This document shows, piece by piece, positions 60,984 through 64,000 of a stretch of 64,000 nt of DNA (its first letter is position 1; every line of letters starts with the position of its first letter). The stretch comes from Planctomycetota bacterium. GTDB lineage: Bacteria > Planctomycetota > UBA1135 > UBA2386. The stretch covers positions 62,001 to 126,000 of the forward strand of contig JACKIB010000002.1 of assembly GCA_020638695.1 (NCBI GenBank), written 5' to 3'. The notes beneath the pieces were generated by a model. The model had not been told where the DNA came from and ran no database searches. It saw only the letters and a program-made list of their open reading frames with translations. The position numbers were made by a program, and so were the translations under genes.

Positions 60984-62756
60984 GTGCGCCTCCCCCTGCT
61001 CCTTCCCCTGATGACCCTTGCCGCCTGTGGTGGCGGTGGTGGCGGTGGCGGACCGACTCCGCCACCTGCTCCCGACCCCGCGCCGGTACTGATCGGCGCA
61101 ACCTTCGTCGGCGCGGGGACCACGCCGGTCGCCGGGGACACGCTGCTGTTGCTGTTCAGTGAGGACGTCACGCTGACCGGGCAGGGACTGTCCGACGCCG
61201 ACGTCGACCTCGTCGGCGGGTCGCTGGGAACGCTGACCAGTCCGCCGACGCTGGCCAATCCGCGCACGGTGCAGGTGGTTCTCGGGACGGGGGTCGCGTT
61301 CACCCCGGGCACCAGCGCGATCGACGTGCGCCAAGGAACCACCGCACTCATCGACCGCACCGGCCACAACCCGCTTCCCGGCACACCGGCCACCATCACC
61401 AAGGGCGATGGCGACGCACCGACCATCGCCTCCCTCACTCTGTCCGAGGTCGACAGCCTGTTGAACGGCACCGGACCGGCCGGAGGCACCATTCAGGTGC
61501 CGTCGAACGGCTTCACGATCGACCTGACGCACGGCGATGCCAGCTCCGGCGTCGATGCGGCGCGGACCATCGTCACCGCCAGCGTGGCAGTGCAGGTGGC
61601 GGGCGAAGGGCGCCAGGCCGGGCTCGACCTGTCCGACGTGCTGGTGCGCACCTCGACGGCAGGGTCGTCCTCGTTCTCGGTGCCGTCGACGGTGAGCTTC
61701 CCGCAGGGACTGTTCGAGCTCACCGTCTACGTTCGCGACGCCTCCGGCATGATCTCGAACGCCGCGACGTTCTCCGCGCTGTCGCGGCCCGCGACCGACC
61801 AACTGCGCCCGTTCGAGCCGACGGTCAACCCGACCCAGGTGTGGTTCATCGACACCTCGAGGGACATCGAGTCGTACACGGTCAACGTACTGAACTTCAT
61901 CACCCCGGCACAGATCACCAACGGGTCGAACGGCCAGGGTGACGTGTGGGACCTGCTGCAATGCCTGGGGCTGCTGACGCCCGGCGCGGACGCGACCAAC
62001 AACACCGTCAAGTCACGCTTCCAGAGCCTGGTGGTGAGCGAGCTGAACGCGCTGTTCGGCGGCGCCAACATCTCGTTCACCTTCACTTCGCCGGGTGCAT
62101 GGCCGGGTGGCTCGTCGATCAACTACGCCAGCCACTCGTTCTCCCGCATCGCCCTGGCGGGTGCCGCGCACAGCAGCGGCACGACGGGAACGCTGGGCGT
62201 CGCGATCTTCGACCCGCAGAACCGCCACCAAGAAGACGACACGCTGGTCAACTACCAGGGCGATCGCTTGGGCGTGTTCCTGCACACGATCGTGAACGAC
62301 GGACTGATCGCCCACCCGACGACGCTGTTCCGCGTCACCTACGACCCGTTCACCGCGGCGCGGTTCGGTCTGCCGATCGGCAGCGACGGCAACGATGCGG
62401 CGCGACTCGCCGGCTCGCTCACCGACGGCCGAACCACCGACATCGACAACGCGATCCTGCGCATGGCGCGGTTCGCCGCGGTCGTGCTCGCGCACGAGAT
62501 CGGGCACTCGGTCGGGTTGGTCGCCAACGGCGCGATGCCGGTCGGCCTGTACGGCAACGACGCGACCCATTTCCCGGTCTACCCAGCCGCGGCAGCGGAC
62601 GGCCACATCAAGATGCCGGCCAGTCTCTTCAGCGGGTCGTCGGAGAATATCATGAGCCCGGCGTTCGATTTCGACTCGGCGTTGGCGCCCCAGACCAAGT
62701 TCAATAGCCTCAACCTCGCGTACCTCCGCGAGCGCGTCCTCACGGACGGCAACTGA
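60984..62756 (+). CDS. Lipoprotein with metzincin-like HExxH site
   Basis: 590 residues. A short lipoprotein signal (MRLPLLLPLMTLAACG) is followed by an eight-Gly run and Pro linker, then Ig-like beta domains (PVLIGATFVGAGTTPVAGDTLLLLFSEDVT). The C-terminal third has HEIGHSVGLVANG (H504, E505, H508), followed 40-50 residues later by a Met-turn-like SENIMSP, the layout of metzincin zinc proteases. The residue that should be the third ligand (position 11 of the motif) is Ala instead of His or Asp, so activity is uncertain. Start GTG at 60984. Confidence 0.78.
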   Translation: MRLPLLLPLMTLAACGGGGGGGGPTPPPAPDPAPVLIGATFVGAGTTPVAGDTLLLLFSEDVTLTGQGLSDADVDLVGGSLGTLTSPPTLANPRTVQVVLGTGVAFTPGTSAIDVRQGTTALIDRTGHNPLPGTPATITKGDGDAPTIASLTLSEVDSLLNGTGPAGGTIQVPSNGFTIDLTHGDASSGVDAARTIVTASVAVQVAGEGRQAGLDLSDVLVRTSTAGSSSFSVPSTVSFPQGLFELTVYVRDASGMISNAATFSALSRPATDQLRPFEPTVNPTQVWFIDTSRDIESYTVNVLNFITPAQITNGSNGQGDVWDLLQCLGLLTPGADATNNTVKSRFQSLVVSELNALFGGANISFTFTSPGAWPGGSSINYASHSFSRIALAGAAHSSGTTGTLGVAIFDPQNRHQEDDTLVNYQGDRLGVFLHTIVNDGLIAHPTTLFRVTYDPFTAARFGLPIGSDGNDAARLAGSLTDGRTTDIDNAILRMARFAAVVLAHEIGHSVGLVANGAMPVGLYGNDATHFPVYPAAAADGHIKMPASLFSGSSENIMSPAFDFDSALAPQTKFNSLNLAYLRERVLTDGN

Positions 62757-62762
62757 TCCTTC

Positions 62763-63755
62763 ATGACAACCAGAGCCACCCTGATCTGCCTCGGCCTGCT
62801 GGCCGGCACCGGTTGCCTCCCGGCGCAGCAGCTGCGTCGCGCCGTCGCGGCGGCGGACGTCTTGCTGATCGGCAAGGTCGTCCGTGTGATCCCCGCCAAG
62901 GATCACGTCCTCTACAAGATCGACATCGAAGAGGTCCTGCGCGGCACGGTCGGCAACTCGGCGACCAAGTCGCTCGGCGTGGTCTCGACCAAGCGCGTGT
63001 CCGAGCACAACAAGCCCGTGCCGGCAAAGCGCATGCTGCTGTGCCTGCACGACATCCGCGCCGCCGCCCAGCAACTCGGTCTGCCGGAGGCGTTCGGACC
63101 CTACTTCAAGATGAGTGGTCACCCGGGCAGCGCAGTGGTGCTCGACGGTGATCGGGACCCGCGGTTGACCTTCACCCGCACCCTGGTGGCGTCGCAGCAG
63201 GGCAAATCGCCGCGGGCGATCGCCGAGGAGCTGTTCGCGGTGGCGCTGAAGGGCGACCCGCGGGTGCGCATCGAGGCGGCGCAGACGCTGGCCGAGCGCT
63301 CGGTGTTGGCCGGATACCTGACGCAGATCCACCTCAGCGGGCTGCTGTCCCGGGCCGCCGGCGAGACCGACGACATCCCGTACAAGATCGCGTTGGCCAC
63401 CGTGTGCGCGGAGCGCAAGGAGCCGGCCTTGATCCCGACGCTGTGCATCAGCGCCGAGCACGTCGGCGACGAGGCGTTCCTCAAGGCGCTCGGCCGCTTC
63501 GCGCGCTTCATCCACCGCGAGGACGCGGCGCAGGCGCTGCAACCGCACATCGCGCGCGCCAAGGGCAAGACCAAGGACCGGCTGATCCTGGCGCTCGGCG
63601 CTACCTCGACCGAGGCGGCGCTCAGCACACTGCTGGACATGCAGAAGACCAGCGACCACCGCGCGGCGGTCGAGGCGGCACTGCGGATCCACGGCTCACC
63701 GCGCGCGACTGCCGCGGTGGCGAAGAAGACCGCCAAGACGACCACCGGCCGGTAG
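62763..63755 (+). CDS. Secreted protein with C-terminal HEAT-like helices
   Basis: 330 residues. Signal peptide MTTRATLICLGLLAGTGCLPA, possibly lipidated at Cys18. Residues about 25-115 form a beta-rich domain (DVLLIGKVVRVIPAKDHVLYKIDIEEVLRG) that resembles the SH3-like or OB fold of tissue-inhibitor-type domains. The remainder is helical with repeats (VRIEAAQTLAERSVLAGYL, DEAFLKALGRFARFI, KDRLILALGATSTEAALSTLLDM, HRAAVEAALRIHGSP). It starts 6 nt after the metzincin-like gene and is likely co-transcribed; it could be an inhibitor or partner of that protein (inference). ATG at 62763. Confidence 0.75.
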   Translation: MTTRATLICLGLLAGTGCLPAQQLRRAVAAADVLLIGKVVRVIPAKDHVLYKIDIEEVLRGTVGNSATKSLGVVSTKRVSEHNKPVPAKRMLLCLHDIRAAAQQLGLPEAFGPYFKMSGHPGSAVVLDGDRDPRLTFTRTLVASQQGKSPRAIAEELFAVALKGDPRVRIEAAQTLAERSVLAGYLTQIHLSGLLSRAAGETDDIPYKIALATVCAERKEPALIPTLCISAEHVGDEAFLKALGRFARFIHREDAAQALQPHIARAKGKTKDRLILALGATSTEAALSTLLDMQKTSDHRAAVEAALRIHGSPRATAAVAKKTAKTTTGR

Positions 63756-63777
63756 TCGCCGGACGGCGGTCACCCGT

Positions 63778-64000
63778 CTACCGCGAGTAGCCGCGCTTGG
63801 CGTCGAGCCAGCTCCACTCGAACGGCCGCCACACGCTGGCCTTCCCGTAGCTACCGAACACCTCGCTGCTGGTGGTCCGGCCCGACAGGGTGTTCACGTC
63901 CAACGCCAGGCCCTTGCAGAAGCCCAACACCGGGCCGACCACCACGCCCACCGGCCACAGGACGAAGGTCGCCGCCCAGAACGATGACTGGTCCGCCGGG
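63778..64000 (-). CDS. C-terminal part of a membrane protein, cut by the window end
   Basis: The last 73 codons of a gene whose start is outside the window. The visible part has a hydrophobic helix (FWAATFVLWPVGVVVGPVLGF) followed by CKGLALDVNTLSGRTTSSEVFG and a Trp-rich end (SVWRPFEWSWLDAKRGYSR) before the stop TAG at 63778-63780. I do not recognise the family. It converges on the HEAT-like gene, 22 nt apart. Confidence 0.7.
   Translation of the reverse strand, partial: PADQSSFWAATFVLWPVGVVVGPVLGFCKGLALDVNTLSGRTTSSEVFGSYGKASVWRPFEWSWLDAKRGYSR

Overview
This 64 kb window is a dense, GC-rich bacterial chromosome segment with about 47 protein genes, no rRNA, tRNA, CRISPR or phage genes that I can see, and an unusual load of small palindromic intergenic repeats. 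The mix of secreted paralogues with long Ser/Thr/Ala/Gly-rich regions, carboxypeptidase-regulatory-like repeat proteins, HEAT and TPR proteins, a eukaryotic-like kinase and an NtrY-like sensor, an RND pump and many lipoproteins fits a Gram-negative-type, slow-growing environmental bacterium, most likely a planctomycete. That placement is inference from gene style, not from a marker gene.

Layout. 1-3.6 kb: an archaeal-type GatE-GatD pair (tRNA-dependent glutamine formation), which is unexpected in a bacterium. 3.7-8.2 kb: pyrophosphatase, then three tandem copies of one secreted protein of unknown function. 8.2-14.2 kb: an alpha/beta hydrolase facing a minus-strand operon of three secreted thioredoxin-fold paralogues, an HpnB-like glycosyltransferase and MetF. 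The genes of this operon overlap by 4 nt each except at metF. The middle thioredoxin gene has an in-frame TGA exactly where its neighbour has the first cysteine of CxxC, followed by a SECIS-like hairpin. I annotate it as a selenoprotein. 14.4-33.3 kb: housekeeping and envelope genes (methyltransferase, flippase, HEAT protein, beta-propeller, thiolase, DinB-like, THUMP-type RNA methyltransferase, Ppx/GppA, two glycosyltransferases, ApaG, radical SAM) and a four-gene ATGA-coupled cluster (DUF72, PLP enzyme, Nudix, membrane protein). 33.7-39.5 kb: a complete tripartite efflux operon (OM lipoprotein, adaptor, RND pump). 39.6-45.5 kb: secreted esterase, Arg/Ser/Tyr-rich TPR protein, acyl-CoA dehydrogenase, galactokinase. 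46.7-50.8 kb: PIN-PhoH ATPase, DUF3465, a parvulin-like lipoprotein and a GtrB/DPM-like glycosyltransferase. 51.3-60.9 kb, minus strand: a 1274-residue repeat protein, an NtrY-like sensor kinase, a TPR lipoprotein, a Ser/Thr kinase and a small membrane protein. 61-64 kb: a metzincin-like lipoprotein, a secreted helical-repeat protein and the end of a membrane protein.

The intergenic space is not empty. I find at least four families of 73-175 bp elements with terminal inverted repeats (called here A, B, C and D). They abut end to end, often sharing a CTAG, recur in fixed combinations (B-B-A twice, A-C twice), and form a five-element array at 45.49-46.31 kb. The two near-identical B-B-A cassettes directly flank a 5 kb four-gene block. 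One A element supplies the last codons and stop of a membrane-protein gene.

The strongest leads are the putative selenocysteine thioredoxin in a Cys/Sec/Cys paralogue operon, the bacterial GatDE pair, and the nested palindromic repeat system.
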